Source: Macrothele yani (lineage: Eukaryota; Arthropoda; Arachnida; Araneae; Macrothelidae). Taken from it: a stretch of 64,000 bases of DNA. Position numbers and translations under genes: made by a program. Positions 1 through 10,785 of this stretch are shown in pieces. How positions within the stretch are numbered: the stretch's first letter is position 1; every line of letters starts with the position of its first letter. The stretch is from NCBI GenBank assembly GCA_039090855.1, contig CM077025.1, positions 97,940,489 through 98,004,488 on the forward strand, given 5' to 3'. A model generated the notes under the pieces. The model saw only the letters and a program-made list of their open reading frames with translations, did not search any database and was not told the DNA's origin.

Positions 1-285
1 GGAAGACATCATGATCAGAGTTAAATCCCTGAAATGGCAGTATGCTGGACATTATGCCAGAAGGACAGACCATCGATGGACAGCCGAAATTTTAGATTGG
101 ATTCCAAGGGACGGGAAAAGACCCAGAAGAAGACCACATGGGAGATGGGTGGATGAAATTCGAAAGTATGCGGGAGTGACATGGAGGAGACTGGCACAAG
201 ACAGACCATTGTGGAGGAAACTTGGGGAGACATTCGTGCAGCGGTGGATTGATAACGGTTGACAATGATGATGATGATATATATG
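1..285 (+). pseudogene. RTE-type LINE, 3' end (C-terminus of ORF2)
   Basis: An open frame runs from the window edge to a stop at 260-262. Its residues (HRWTAEILDWIPR, RPHGRWVDEIRKYAG, LGETFVQRWIDNG) are the typical C-terminal tail of endonuclease-reverse transcriptases of arthropod non-LTR elements. The same tail is encoded on the minus strand at 53,248-53,500. The frame is followed by a short (GAT)n and TA-rich tail at 263-285, as expected for an RTE-like 3' end. The 5' part lies outside the window. This copy matters because its uninterrupted end (TTGA at 259-262 followed by CAATGATG) is the empty-site reference for the 15.8-kb palindrome. Confidence 0.85.
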
Positions 286-1076
286 TATGCAGAAATGATC
301 GGAGACGTTATAGAGCAAAATCGTAATAATAATAAATTTTATGTGTAAGGTATTGTTAACGGCTGCACCCTCGCACGTGGTAACTTAATGTTCCTAATTC
401 TCACGTATTAAACCATTTTGATTACTTCCACATAAGATACCTGTTTGTTTACCTTATAACCACGCAAGACAAAAATTAAGGTATGTGTAAACTAAGATAT
501 GTGTTTATGTTTCTAATTTCTTTCACGAGCGGCACCATTATTCCCCCACCATTCCAGTGACGAGATAAAGGTGAATCACAACGCCGTGCTTTATTATATG
601 CCAGTACATATAAGGGGCACGTTTTTGTCCATATACGATCAATGTAGAACAAAGTTCTCATAGTTATAGCATTGGCACATTAAATTAAATTTAATCAGTA
701 AATAATCTGTAATTGATGCACACATAATTTGTTCATAATAATAAATATAACACAGCTGCAATGAACCCATTGTGTTTATAAAATTAACGCATTATATATA
801 TCACTGGTGACGTTGACACGTGTTCCATTGTGAATAACATTAACACGTGTTCCATTGTTCATAACATTAACACGTGTTCCATTGTTCATAACATTAACAC
901 GTGTTTCATATTGAATATGACATTGGTACCGATTAACGTTTGAAGATAACTATGGTGAATTGTTTATAACATATGATTATAACATTAATACGATATAACG
1001 GTGGTGCGAATTAATCCTTTGTTTATAACATTGGTGCATTAATCATTTGTTTAAAAACGGAAGTTAAATTAGAATA
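286..1076. other. AT-rich stretch without a gene
   Basis: I see no coding sequence here. It contains short AT-rich direct repeats and one minisatellite, listed separately. Confidence 0.6.
812..917. repeat. 27-bp minisatellite with a CACGTG core (4 copies)
   Basis: The core AACACGTGTTCCATTGTTCA recurs at a spacing of 27 bases, with ACACGTG starting at 816, 843, 870 and 897. The third and fourth units begin to diverge at their ends. Each unit carries the palindrome CACGTG, an E-box-like hexamer. No gene lies nearby. Confidence 0.85.
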
Positions 1077-1078
1077 TA

Positions 1079-2302
1079 CACTATATTGATAAAAGTCACC
1101 CGACACCTAGAAGAGAAGCACAACATAGCATTTATTGACATTCATTAGTACGGTGTCGATCCACCTTTGGCTTTAATGCACTGGCCCTTCAAGACATGCT
1201 TTCGACAAGGTTTTGGAACACAGCGATAGGTGTGAGCTTCCATTCCGTACATAATGCCGCCGCTAACTGTTGCTTAATAATAGGCCTTGGTTCCAAACTT
1301 CTTATGCGGCGATAATTCACCACATAGGTGCTCTATGGGATTAAGATCACGGCTCTGTGCTGACCAGTCCACACACGATACGGAATTATCGTCAAACCAC
1401 GCCGTAAGAGTCCTTGTTTAATGGCTCTGTGCATTTTCCTGCTAGTACCAACAAACTGGGTTCCATAGTATTGCCACAAAGTTGGAAGGGCATAATTGTC
1501 CAGAATATCGAGGTAGACGTGCTAGTCCACGATAACTATTGGGTCAGAACCATACCACGAAAAACACCCCCACACGAGTACACTGACAGCTCCAAACTTG
1601 ACTGTAGGAACAGTACACTGTGGTAAATAGCGTTCCCCCTGCTGCCTCCATAACCACACACGGCCATCAGACTGATGGATCGTGTATCAGGATTCATCAG
1701 TCCATAGGACCCGTTTCCATTGATCTACGGTCCACGATAAATGTTCTTTACACCATGCTAAACGACGAGTAGCATTCCGAGTGAAGATGAAAGGCTTATG
1801 AGCAGCCGCACGACCACGGTAACCCATGGAATGAAGTTCTCTGCGAACGGTACATGTACATACCGAGGTTCCAGCATTTTTCCTCACCTGTACACTGAGG
1901 TCTCGTGCAGTACTCCACCGATTAGCTGTAACGACTCTCCTGAGGCTTCGACGTCCTCTATCACTGATTTTCTTTTGTCTGCCGGTACGTTTTGCTGCTT
2001 CAAGCACTCCATGTGTCTTCCACTTATTCAGTACATCCAAAACAGTTGACTTGGGTATGTTTAAACGTCTCTCGGTTTCTCTTATAGACAACGCACTAAT
2101 GTAACACCCAACAATCTTTCCTTTCTCAAAGTCAGTTCCCTCCCGCCGCGACATTTTCACTCAACCTCACAGTGTGATATGATAGCGGTCAGCTGCAGAC
2201 TTGTTTTTATACCGTTTGCAGCTGTACCGCGCATCTTAACAACGCAGCGGATCCGTTCATTTGCTTTAAAAAGGGTGCCGTGTGACTGTTGTCAAAATAG
2301 TG
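1079..2302 (-). mobile_element. Tc1-like DNA transposon, family A, copy 1 (1224 bp)
   Basis: Terminal inverted repeats start CACTATATTGATAAAAGTCA on the left and end in the reverse complement of a related sequence on the right. TA dinucleotides at 1077-1078 and 2303-2304 flank it, the expected Tc1/mariner target duplication. The element has exactly the same length as its paralogue at 56,400-57,623, which supports both boundaries. It carries a disrupted transposase on the minus strand. Confidence 0.88.
1175..2154 (-). pseudogene. Tc1-like transposase (disrupted), family A
   Basis: The minus-strand frame opens at an ATG at 2154 (MSRREGTDFEKGKIVG) with a paired helix-turn-helix DNA-binding region: ALSIRETERRLNIPKSTVLDV, then a second motif around RRELHSMGYRGR. 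It continues to the first catalytic aspartate in the WTDES motif. A stop falls directly after WTDES at about 1687, where a small deletion relative to the 57-kb copy changes the frame. The rest of the catalytic domain, including a recognisable FQNLVES-type C-terminus, continues in broken frames down to about 1175. This is a dead copy of a protein of roughly 330-340 residues that would cut and join the transposon ends. Confidence 0.82.
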
Positions 2303-4495
2303 TACTTCATAACGAAGACCTACTGGCAACTTTGCTGCACGGTATTTTCAGGAATTTTCAGTGAATTCACACAACTTATTTTTTACCATGTAAGATGATA
2401 TGTCGCTGTGTTATCTGTAATCTGAGCTTTGACAGCCAACATTAAAAAATAATGCTTTTTCGGGAAGAAATAGAGGTGAAATAAATAGGTAAATGAATAC
2501 AAATTAAAACACGCACTCGGGCTCAGTTCATGAGGCGTATGAAACCGAATCAGAAATTACAGGGACCTCAGCAAAGAGATGAACGGCCTTCGCTTCTCTT
2601 TCACTTGATTTTACATTTCGATAGGAATTTGGAGCAGAACTAATAAATTATCTAACAGATTTGAGTGCTACAGAGTTTTACCCACACTTAGTTTTTGTTG
2701 CCGTAATTTTATTTTGAAGTGTGAATGCTGCTCCATGCCGAGCATACAATGCTAGCGAGTTCTGCTTTTAACATGATTAAGCGATTATAGTACTTTTTCT
2801 TCCCTATTTTTGCGCCAAGCATTTCTGTCTGTAACAGCAACTGTTAGTCGGGGACTGTTTTACATTCTGTAGCCATTACTGTGTGCACGTGGCGTTATAC
2901 TGACTAAATGGAACCTTACGCTGTTTTATGAAGTAAACTAGACAAAAAAAAAAAAAAATAACATAATAAAGAACAACGGAAAAAAATACGATAATTATTT
3001 GAAATAAAAAAAGAAAGAAAAAATGCCCCCGAACATACCACAGCTGAGTTTGCTCTTACGAAATAACGCGAAATTGAAAAACCTCCTTTCAACAGAAACA
3101 AGATTAACATGGTAAGAAAAAAAATATAGCACGCAGAAAGTGGTGAAAAGTTAATGGTCGTAACAAACTCTTCCGACAAAATATAATTTGCTGCAACCCG
3201 AAAATAAGGAAAGATATCGAGAAATGCTAAGAGTAGAAACATCGGAACACCTCAGAAAAACCGCATTTCGTCCCCTTTAAAAGCGTAAAACCCAATCGAA
3301 TTTTCCTCCGTCATTCCAAATTCTATTACTCCGCGCCCCTCGCCATTTCTCCGAACAGAGTAACTTTTTTGCAGAGAAGTGGAGTTGATGTGACGCGAAC
3401 ACAATTTACGATTCGAATCGGGGTTCTTCGATCAGTGTGATCTGTGCTTTGTGTTGGCGTACTCATCCTCTTACTACCTCCGATTTAAGGGACTATTTGC
3501 CCCCATCAAAGGGTGTCTACTTACTTATTTGTGGGGGACAGCGCAGTGAGGGACGCGTGTCAGCTTTCAGCAGTGGCTGAGGCGGGCCATTACCGCCTAT
3601 TAGGTCTACAGTAGGAGAGTAATGTCGGTAGGCCAGTGGACAGATTAGCCATTAGCCACGTTGATGGGAGTATTTTGCGGGGATAGTGAGGGGAGGGAGG
3701 ACCCTGGCGACGTCGCCCAAAGACAAGGCTTTAATGGAACAGGGAACCGCAAAGGAGTAGGAGCTGTGTTCCGACAGAGGTATCGGCTTCAATTCTTGCT
3801 GCGTATTTCGAGGGCAGCTCTAAAGCGACCTGTTTAGCTAACCCCCCCCCCCTGCTTCTAAAATTCTCCCCAGTTAAAACATTTTTCTGTCCGTGCCTTT
3901 TAAGTTATCTTTTGTTGCGTGATTTCGATTTCTTTTCAATAAAAAAATTGATCAAAAATAGTTTATTTTTCAACACTGTTCTTTTTTTTTTTTTTTCGGA
4001 ACCGGAGAGTTGTGCAACCACCATACGGAACTCTTAGGTGCATAAGCAGTCCCAGTCAGAGATGAAAGCGGGCCATGGTTCAACGGGTGAGCGGGTTAAC
4101 AATTTCCAGCGGGTCAAACGGGGTCGGGTCAGAGCCCATTTAAGAGGGGAGCTAGGGGGGCTGCAGCCTCGTGCCCCACATTTTCAAAGGGTCCCAGAAT
4201 TATGCAGGGTGCTTGAAGAATTGACAGAATTCCACAGTTTTTTTTTTTTTTTTACACAGCAAAAACTATATGAAACTGCCTTGTGAAAAAATGTTTCTAT
4301 TCCTTTCCTCTTTTTTAGGAGGAATCCGCAATAAGTATACTCGTTTCCACTCCATCCTCAAATCTTTCGAAAGCATTAGTTTGAGATTTTTTTTTTCTTT
4401 CTGTACTCATCTGTAATTGAGGGAAATTTTCATACATTAAGAATTCGTTGAACTACTGATACCACCAGTTCATGATATTTTGGATCATATTATTT
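2303..4495. other. No gene recognised
   Basis: The stretch has several homopolymer tracts (A-rich at 2944-2958, C run at 3841-3851, T runs at 3984-3997 and 4239-4252). I find no protein family, RNA gene or repeat that I can name. Short frames at 2916-3242 and 4038-4286 have low complexity and no recognisable motif. Confidence 0.5.
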
Positions 4496-4497
4496 TG

Positions 4498-4660
4498 GGA
4501 AATTTTCATACATTAAGATTAAATAAATACATCGCTCTTTCCACATTCCAGAAAAACATAGCACCCGAAAAATTGTTTTTCAGCCGCCGCCGTGGAATTG
4601 AACCACGGAACTCTCGATAACTAGCCGAGCGCATTAACTTTACATAACGTGGCCAACAAT
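4498..4660 (-). repeat. SINE-like repeat with tRNA-type B box, copy 1
   Basis: Read on the minus strand this block contains GTGGTTCAATTCCACGG, a good B-box-like core (GGTTCAATTCC). A conserved body follows (GGCGGCTGAAAAACAATTTT, then TCGGGTGCTATG) and an ATTTATTTA-rich tail. The same order is found at 4661-4795 and 4944-5128 on the plus strand, so it is a dispersed repeat of which three copies cluster here. I infer a tRNA-derived SINE. An A box is not clear. Confidence 0.6.
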
Positions 4661-4795
4661 CCACGGTACTATGTAATTATCGAGAGTTCCGTGGTTCAAT
4701 TTCATGGCGGCGGCTGAAAAACAATTTTTCGGGTGCTATGTGTTTCTGGAACGTGGAAAGAGCAATGTATTTATTTATTTACTGACGGTATTTGG
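4661..4795 (+). repeat. SINE-like repeat with tRNA-type B box, copy 2
   Basis: Same family as the preceding block but inverted, so copies 1 and 2 form an inverted pair meeting at about 4660. Its 5' part is shorter than in copy 3, and the B-box-like region is GTGGTTCAATTTCATGG. Confidence 0.6.
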
Positions 4796-4943
4796 AGGAT
4801 TTTCACGTTGAATCTCGCTCTTTGGATTTAACTGATACAATATATATAGCCAATGCCGTTAATACCCACCAGATGGAGACGTCTCAGTAGCTGAGCCCAT
4901 CTCACGGATTTATGATGTCAGAAGCTGACTTAAAAATACACAT

Positions 4944-5128
4944 AGTACGGTGGATTGTTGGCCACCGCGGTGTAAAGTTAACGCCCTAGGCTAGTTATCG
5001 AGAGTTCCTTGATTCAATTCCACAGCGGCGGCTGAAAACAATTTTTCGGGTGCTATGTGTTTATGGAACGTGGAAAGAGCGATGTATTTATTTATTTACT
5101 GACGCCACGTATTTGGAGGATTTTCATT
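4944..5128 (+). repeat. SINE-like repeat with tRNA-type B box, copy 3
   Basis: This is the longest plus-strand copy, from GTGGATTGTTGGCCACC to ATTTATTTACTGACG. It shares the CTAGTTATCGAGAGTTCC and TCGGGTGCTATGTGTTT blocks with the two copies upstream. Confidence 0.62.
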
Positions 5129-5157
5129 AAGATTTGGTTGCCGGTAAACCAATACAC

Positions 5158-5430
5158 AAGAAAACTGCCACACAGGAAAACTGTCACATGTCTTTTAGCA
5201 ACTTGGAAAACTGCCATACATTGGAAAACTGCTACACAGGAAAGTTGCCACACAAGAAAATTGCCACACAGGAAAATTACCACATGCTTTTCATTAAAGG
5301 GCCGGGCACAAATTGCTGTTCCACCAAGGAACACTTTGAATGTGTGGCAGTTTTCCAAGTTTCCGAATTACGTGCTGCAGTTTTCCAAGTTTCCGAATTA
5401 TGTGTGCCAGTTTTACAAGCTGCTAACGAC
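5158..5430. repeat. Inverted minisatellite arms (about 16-22 bp units)
   Basis: From 5158 to 5285 the unit GGAAAACTGCCACACA recurs about seven times with small changes. From about 5338 to 5425 its reverse complement recurs about three times (TGTGTGGCAGTTTTCCAA). A spacer of about 50 bases separates the two. The arrangement mirrors the end arrays of the palindromic element at 24,062-27,650, and the DNA just downstream is homologous to the interior of that element. Confidence 0.75.
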
Positions 5431-6175
5431 GCGAAAGAGCTCTGTTGTTTGTCTGAATTTTCATGCTGGTTCATACGCGTTTAGGGCAACTGGCCACAAA
5501 AGTTCAAGCGCGGGGGGTGGGGGGGTACAACGATTGCCGTTTCTTGACATATATTGAGAACTGAATTGGAAACTCCAAACATATTTCGAGAAAACGTTCT
5601 ATGTAAGTAAGTTAAACAAGAACTGTACTTTAATTTGAAAGAAATGAATTGCCGTGACTTAAAAAAATTCTTAAAACCACAGTGTTCGACGAAACAACGG
5701 AATTACAGCATGACTCATGCTGTGTTCAGATAAGGACGATAAGGTGGGATTTTTTTAATAACACTAGAATTTTACTTAGGCACTAAATATTTGCATAACA
5801 TGTCAAGTTTGTAATATTTGTACTTTATTTAATTAATTCATAGGCTCTACACCTTGGCCATTTTAACAGCTTTTAATCCGCCGACTTCATATGCATAACG
5901 TTTACGTATCAAATCAAATCAATAGCATTACGTTTTTACTCAGGCACTAAATACTAATTCATAGGCTTAGGCCTAGGCCTTTTTGACAGTTTTTAATCTG
6001 TCGACTTCATATTAATAACTTTTACAAATAAAATCAAGTTACTAATATTGAGCGTTTACTTTGGCACTAAATATTAGTTCATAGGCCATATGTCTAGGAT
6101 CTACGAATTAATGTTTCGTGCCTAAGTAAAAGCGCAATATTATTTACTGATCTTTCAGTAGTCATGTCCTCCAAC
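5431..6175. mobile_element. Degenerate foldback-type element related to 24,062-27,650
   Basis: The stretch around 5701-5800 (GCATGACTCATGCTGTGTTC, then GGTGGGATTTTTTTAATAAC) matches the subterminal part of the 24-kb foldback element. It is followed by three to four diverged monomers of the same roughly 114-bp repeat (GGCACTAAATA, ATTCATAGGC, TTTTGACAGTTTTTAAT). At about 6090-6150 the motif turns round (TTTCGTGCCTAAGTAAAAGC), marking the fold point. The right arm is nearly absent, so this copy is truncated. It has no coding capacity. Confidence 0.65.
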
Positions 6176-6225
6176 ATATATATAATATTATTAACTGATC
6201 TTTCAGTTAATAATATTATATATAT
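6176..6225. repeat. Perfect hairpin, 23-bp arms
   Basis: Arms at 6176-6198 and 6203-6225 are exact reverse complements (ending AATATTATTAACTGA on the left) around a TCTT loop. It lies at the junction between the degenerate foldback element and the Penelope remnant. A terminator or cruciform role is unproven. Confidence 0.85.
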
Positions 6226-6290
6226 GAAACAAAATATAAAACAAATAACCATGGAATTAAACCAAACCGTACTAATTTATAAATTCCAGC

Positions 6291-7348
6291 AATATTCAGC
6301 TTAATTCCACCCAAATAAAAGATCTTCAAGAAGGGCTAAAATATGCCTACCCAGTATCAAAAATCAACAGGTACAAATTTATTCCGGAGGTCGAAAACAT
6401 AATCAAGTCACTACTTCAGCCCATCCAAGAAGAAACAAGATATAAAGTGGCCAAAGCCATCACTTCATCAGCAAAAAGTGAACATTGCCCTACTTCAAAG
6501 TGCAATCAAGAAGAAGATAAACAACTGCGACTACTCCAACAAGACCCGAGACTTGTTATAATTACAGCGGATAAAACTACTCAAGTTATTATACTTAATA
6601 AAGTTGACTATGATGCAAAAATGAATCAGGCCAAAACTCCAATAGAAAAAACTCCACATGCAATTATACCTACTGACCCTCCTGCAGCAGCAATAGCAGC
6701 ATTAAGTAGGTTAAAAAGTCAACATACTCTTCCACCTGCCGTCTCAGATAACATGCACCCACACCTCCGGGCCCTAGAGTCCCTGAACACTTTGGGAAAT
6801 TAAAACTGCATAAAGAAGGTCATCCTGTCAGACCACTAGTGTCTAGTAATGCCAGTTCAACTAGGAAATTAGAAGATAGCCTAGCCAAATTGATCTCACC
6901 ATTAACAAAATGTTCTAAATTCTCAATTTCTAGTTCATGTCATGCCATGGCCAAAATCAAATAATCCTCTTCTGAAGGATTACTTTCATGATGGCTTCAT
7001 TGGATGTCATATCCCTTTTTCCGAATGTTCCAATACACACTGTACATGTATTATTGAATCAAAACTGGAATCACAAGCAGCTTTCTCCACATCTGAGATT
7101 AAAGCCATTATTTCTGCCTTACGCTTGATACGAAACCGCTCATCATTTCGTTTTAATGGAAATATATATCGTCAACTTGAAGGTCCACCAATGGGCTCCC
7201 AACTCTCGCCTATCTTAGCCGAAATTATCTTACAAGAATTGGAGAATCATGTACTTGAATCATTTCCAACAACCCCTCGACTTTATTTATGCTACGTGGA
7301 TGACATTCTCGTTTTTTGACCTTCCACCAAAGAAGAGTTGAACCAGTT
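6291..7348 (+). pseudogene. Penelope-like element reverse transcriptase (broken)
   Basis: An open frame from about 6291 carries the N-terminal region typical of Penelope-like elements: YPVSKINRYKFIPEVENII, then DPRLVIITADKTTQVIILNK, which matches the family's ...ITADK... box. After a frameshift near 6800 the next conserved part follows (LHKEGHPVRPLVSS). A further frame holds motif A (SLDVISLFPNVPI, about 6988-7030), motif B (LEGPPMGSQLSPILAEI) and motif C (YVDD, about 7294-7305), so the polymerase aspartates are still visible. Frameshifts and stops make it dead. The sequence stops at 7348, where an LTR retrotransposon begins, so its endonuclease end was lost or displaced. Confidence 0.85.
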
Positions 7349-8193
7349 TCTAATAGCGGTAATTGTAAATAACCTTTAATAATAGCGTAATGGAACGTAA
7401 ATGTTTATTTCATGTAATGTAATGTAAATATCCTTTAATTGTTGAATTTTAATGAATATGTAAATAATTAAGAATCCTTGCAGTTTTAGAATGTTTTAAA
7501 AGTAATCGTGAGAAACTTCTAAGGATATCATTTTTGAGTTCGATTTGGGAGAGCCAGTATGTCACCGGAAACGGTTAGTTATCGGCGAACTTCCTGGAGT
7601 GGACAAAACACATGATTTCGTGTATGGATAGCTACTATTATAGAAGAAGGCTTTTTCTAGAGTTTTAAAGCGACTAATTAGGAAGGACTTCCGTTCTCGA
7701 GTAAGGGGTTTCCTTCGGGGAGGTAGGTGATTAGGAATGGAGATGGAGACGGAATGAGAAGAAGGGGTTCGGACAGAGGCTTGAGGCTCGTTTTTTGGAA
7801 GCAGTGCGGAAGACAATAGGAGAACGAGACTTCGAGGGTAGGAAATGATGACATGTGTTAGGGGAGAATGCTTTTGACGTGGGTAGAGTGAAGTGGCAAG
7901 AGTTTAAGGGAAGGAGTTAATTTTGAGAGGGGTGGTTGTCTCCGCGTATACGAGCGGTAACCATGAATGAATAGCGAGGAGTTATGGAGCATGACAGATG
8001 GTCTAATCACAGGTGACCAGGAGTAATAATTAAATTAAGCAAAATCACGACAATAAAGGATTTTATTAAACGTCAACTTTCTTCTGTTAAATGATCTACT
8101 AGTACTCTATTGATGCGTACAGTGCTCAAGGAGCCTTCCAATCTTCAACCTATTTCGGATATGTAAAGAAAGAGATAAAACAGCACTGCTACA
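7349..8193 (+). repeat. 5' LTR of gypsy-type element
   Basis: The first ~330 bases (AATAACCTTTAATAATAGCG onward to GGTTTCCTTCGGGGAGG) are repeated at 14,228-14,674 with only scattered differences. The expected TG start reads TC here. I place the end at the TACA just before the TGGCGCC primer-binding-like motif. That end is an inference, because the downstream LTR is truncated and cannot confirm it. Confidence 0.72.
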
Positions 8194-8265
8194 TAAATGG
8201 CGCCCGCGACAACTGCTACATAAATGGCGCCCGCGACAACTGCTACATAAATGGCGCCCGCGACT
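8185..8265 (+). repeat. Triplicated 27-bp LTR/PBS junction
   Basis: The unit CTACATAAATGGCGCCCGCG occurs three times with a 27-base period, with TGGCGCC at 8198, 8225 and 8252. TGGCGCC directly after an LTR is the usual start of a tRNA primer-binding site in gypsy-type elements, so the junction appears to have been triplicated. Confidence 0.75.
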
Positions 8266-8826
8266 TATGCGCAATAAAAGTTTCATAAGTAATAAGATTG
8301 TATTTTCGAAAATGACTGGATTCTTCATAAGCGATTGAATTTTCGTAAGTAACAGGACATTTCCTGGCATTCCGGATTTTTGCTTCTGCGGCGATCTGGA
8401 GGAAGTTGCTTGCTGATGACGACGTCTGGATTTTTTCTCCCATTGGACTGAAAGAGATGCAATCCGACTAGCGACCCAACTTACTCACGGAATTTGGCGT
8501 GGATGGAAACGGCGGGATTTGTAAAGAAATTTCATTTATTAGAAGAGCCAAGACCGCAGGTGAAACTCTATAAAATTTCATACAGGTTGATTAGAACTTT
8601 TCGGCGGGAGTGATTCCGTTTTATATTTTTCTGCGGGACTCTTTAGTGCAACTACTTTCCGAGTGGATTAATTTATACTTCATCGCCTTCAACAAGGAAA
8701 AAGTCTGTAAATAGACCTCTTTTTTTGCATGACGTAGGAACTATTTATTCGTTTATTTGGTACAAGTGGTTGGTCAAGAACATTCTTTTCATTTCTTACA
8801 TCAGTTAATATTAAAACGTCATAATC

Positions 8827-9925
8827 GTGACTACACAAGAAAATTCACAGACTCATAGTAACGGTAATTATCGTGTTCCAGCTTTAATAGCTAGTTGTGC
8901 TCCGCTAATCGGAGAATTTAATCCGGCACACGAACATTTCAAAGCCACGCATTTGTTTCAAAATTTGGAGGAAGTTGCTAATTTAGCAAACTGGCGAGAT
9001 GTGGATAAACTTCTCATTGCAAAATCAAAACTTCGAGGAGCCGCGGCTGATTTTTTGGCTCAAAGTCCTGAACTGAGAGCCACGATTGATTACAATTCGT
9101 TTAAAGATAGCTTTTTGAATCAGTTTGAGGTAGAAGAACCACTTGCTGTCCGTCTATCTGCTCTAGCTAACTGCTATCAGAAAGAGAGCGAATCCATCAG
9201 AGAATTTGCTACCCGTTTAAAAGCAGTTGCTTTCAAATATTTACAAGAGAAACCTGACGATCCTCCGCAGTTAAAAGCTATGCATGATAAAACAAAAATG
9301 GAGCAATTTGTTCAAGGTTTGAAACCACAAATTAAGCGCTTTGTATTAAGTGCGGTAAAACCTGATTTCGAGTCCTGTGTAAAATCAGCTATTTACACAA
9401 GAAATGTATGCTCAGATGTCATTCTATCCAGCGTCCGTAGCAGCTACGGCGAGCCATTCACCTCAACATGACACGCACAATCAGCATAATTTGGAGCCAA
9501 TTAACTACCAAGTAGGTAAAAATGATGAGTGTAAATTTATGTATGAAAAATTGCTCCAGAAATCTCAGGATACAGACGCGCTGTTACGCATCTTGGCAGA
9601 TGGGTTTCGTGAGTGGAAGATTCATCACAATGAGGCCGAACAACGAATAAGAGAGAGTCAGCCTCACAGAACTGTTGGCGAGCAGCTACATCCGTCTACG
9701 GAATCCAGAGGACCACTCTGCTGGTCATGTGGAAATGCAGGTCATTTTGCCCGTATAATTGCCGCTTTAACCGCAGCGATCAGTATCGAGAGGAGCGTTC
9801 TCAAAATTATCAGCAGAGAAATTTCAGAAGCAATAACAGAGGGAGAACAAATTTTGCTGCAAGTCGCAGAAATAATTACGCTGCAAACCATGTGAGCTCT
9901 TCTCAGAGAAAGAGCGATCTAAACT
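8827..9925 (+). pseudogene. gag polyprotein of gypsy-type retrotransposon (frameshifted)
   Basis: A 214-residue frame (8827-9471) has the composition and pattern of a retrotransposon gag capsid region (FKATHLFQNLEEVANLANW, RLSALANCYQKESESIREFA, KTKMEQFVQGLKPQIKRF). It begins at GTG, so an original ATG was probably lost. A second frame (9404-9895) continues with a spacer and the zinc knuckle CWSCGNAGHFAR near 9720. The last cysteine of the CCHC knuckle lies in the third frame, because a frameshift falls inside the knuckle. An Asn/Arg-rich tail follows to 9925. The intact protein would form the particle and bind RNA; this copy cannot. Confidence 0.82.
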
Positions 9926-9989
9926 AACTTCGGCGGAGTTCGTGGGCCTGAATTTGGCCATGGAATGCGTTTCCGTTATCTTGTTCTAT

Positions 9990-10398
9990 TGAATATCCAA
10001 TAGACGGCCCTCTACCTACCTTTCCTTGTGAGATTGCTGGAGAGAAGATAAACACACTTCTAGATTCAGGAGCAACGGTCTCTTTGCTATCTTCCTCGTT
10101 AGCCAAAAAAAATTAGGAACAAAAAATTGTTTAGAGAATTTAAGTCAAATGTTGTTATCAATGGAGTAACTGGTATACCCATTAGAACCACATTAGAACC
10201 ACAGCTGCGTTAGAAATGCGCTTCACGTTGAACGGTGTTTTATGCCAACATTTTCTCTACGTAGCTGAATTCGATTTTCATCCCAGCTATGACTTAATAT
10301 TAGACAGTGACTTTATGAGAAGCTACGGAGTTATTTTAAATGCCAGGGATGGAACGGTGATTATAAATACTAAATACACAGAGAAAAAAAGAGAATAG
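9990..10398 (+). pseudogene. Retrotransposon aspartic protease (broken)
   Basis: The active-site box INTLLDSGATVSLL is encoded at about 10,050-10,087, with the DSGA signature of retropepsins. After a frame break near 10,110 the C-terminal half follows at 10,216-10,398 (YDLILDSDFMRSYGVILNA), matching the usual second half of gypsy proteases. RT should follow, but the next conserved piece is already the integrase, so several kilobases are deleted between about 10,400 and 10,790. Confidence 0.78.
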
Positions 10399-10785
10399 GG
10401 TGGAAGAAAAATACAAGGAGAGGATAAAATAGAATTCCAACCCTCTGAAGGAAAAAATTTAAAGAAATTATGTATACCTCCTCTTTCTCAAGAATGCTTA
10501 CTCATTCAAGATCCTGACCTCTTACGAGAGAAAACAGAAAATACAGTTATTATCGAACCGAAAAATGTTGCGTCTCACAATAGAAATCATACAGATCGGT
10601 CCATAACTTCTACTGATTCCAGGGCGAGAAAGCAAACCGCTGTTCCAGATTGTTTACCTCGATATGTGATTTCCTAATCAAATGCAAGTGATTCTGAAGA
10701 GTATTTTGATGTTGCTGAGATTTGTGCCACAGTTAAAGAAAATAAGATCGTTACTTCTATAGTTTCAGAAGAAGAGCTAGCAGAA

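Noticed and set aside
5158..5430. CRISPR-like array
   Set aside because: The units are contiguous and variable, without regular unique spacers, and the context is a eukaryotic foldback element.
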